Assembly (NCBI GenBank): GCA_049642705.1
Contig: JBARPB010000091.1
Span: forward strand, 1 to 23,511
DNA from: CAZYPU01 sp049642705
GTDB taxonomy: Bacteria > Omnitrophota > Gorgyraeia > JABMRN01 > RBG-13-46-9
DNA length: 23,511 bases
Direction: 5' to 3'
The position numbers and the translations under genes were made by a program. The notes beneath the pieces are model-generated. The model was not told the DNA's origin and made no database searches. It saw nothing but the letters and a program-made list of their open reading frames with translations. This document shows positions 23,487 through 23,511 of this stretch, one piece after another (the first letter of the stretch is position 1; each line of letters begins with the position of its first letter).

Positions 23487-23511
23487 ATGGACATCCCGAC
23501 CAAGTACAACC
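23487..23511 (+). CDS. Start of a gene cut by the window end, possibly valyl-tRNA synthetase (valS)
   Basis: An open frame begins with ATG at 23487 and reads MDIPTKYN to the end of the window. The (I/L)PKxYxP-like opening is typical of ValRS N-termini, but eight residues are too few to be sure. No Shine-Dalgarno is obvious, and the hairpin pair lies eight bases upstream of the start. Confidence 0.4.

Overview
The window looks like a chromosomal stretch from an uncultivated bacterium. The best match is a Candidatus Omnitrophota-type organism. That rests on one uninterrupted secreted or membrane-anchored giant gene made of unrelated enzyme-like domains joined by low-complexity linkers, next to an ordinary amino-acid operon. 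The lineage is an inference from style; no marker gene here proves it. Every gene I accept is on the + strand. I see no insertion sequence, phage gene or CRISPR array.

Region 1 (1-155) is an AT-rich upstream region with T-tract/cgacg repeats and an extended -10 element so close to the first ATG that the transcript may be leaderless. Region 2 (156-15221) is a single 5021-codon gene. Its product reads in order: signal peptide; small beta-rich region; SAM methyltransferase-like domain; nucleotidyltransferase (NTase); prepilin-like transmembrane (TM) hairpin; CheD-like domain; second NTase; helical region; second TM hairpin; helical region plus a second Rossmann/methyltransferase-like domain; multi-pass membrane block; third prepilin-like TM segment; HExxH domain; two more membrane blocks; second HExxH domain; unknown domain; HAD phosphatase; unknown domain; third methyltransferase; unknown C-terminal domain. 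The linkers are GC-rich, recur at DNA level and often contain the palindromic core gccgcggc.

Region 3 (15222-15970) starts with a strong sigma70-type promoter. Next comes a hairpin with a U-run (a short RNA, an attenuator, or the giant gene's terminator), then a 120-residue basic protein of unknown function, a 44-residue single-span membrane protein, and a strong intrinsic terminator.

Region 4 (15973-23441) is a compact operon: gpsA, hom, thrC, tRNA-Pro(GGG), apgM, lysC, cimA, mostly overlapping or separated by 0-4 bases. It covers aspartate activation (LysC), homoserine formation (Hom), threonine formation (ThrC) and citramalate synthesis for isoleucine (CimA). There is no GHMP-type thrB; an ApgM-family protein sits where homoserine kinase would be expected, consistent with the proposed non-orthologous homoserine kinase of that family. 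After cimA there is a switch-like pair of overlapping hairpins and then the first eight codons of what may be valS.

The most unusual item is the giant gene: a large surface or envelope protein whose domains (methyl transfer, nucleotidyl transfer, CheD-like, HExxH, HAD) look more like a string of effector activities than one pathway.
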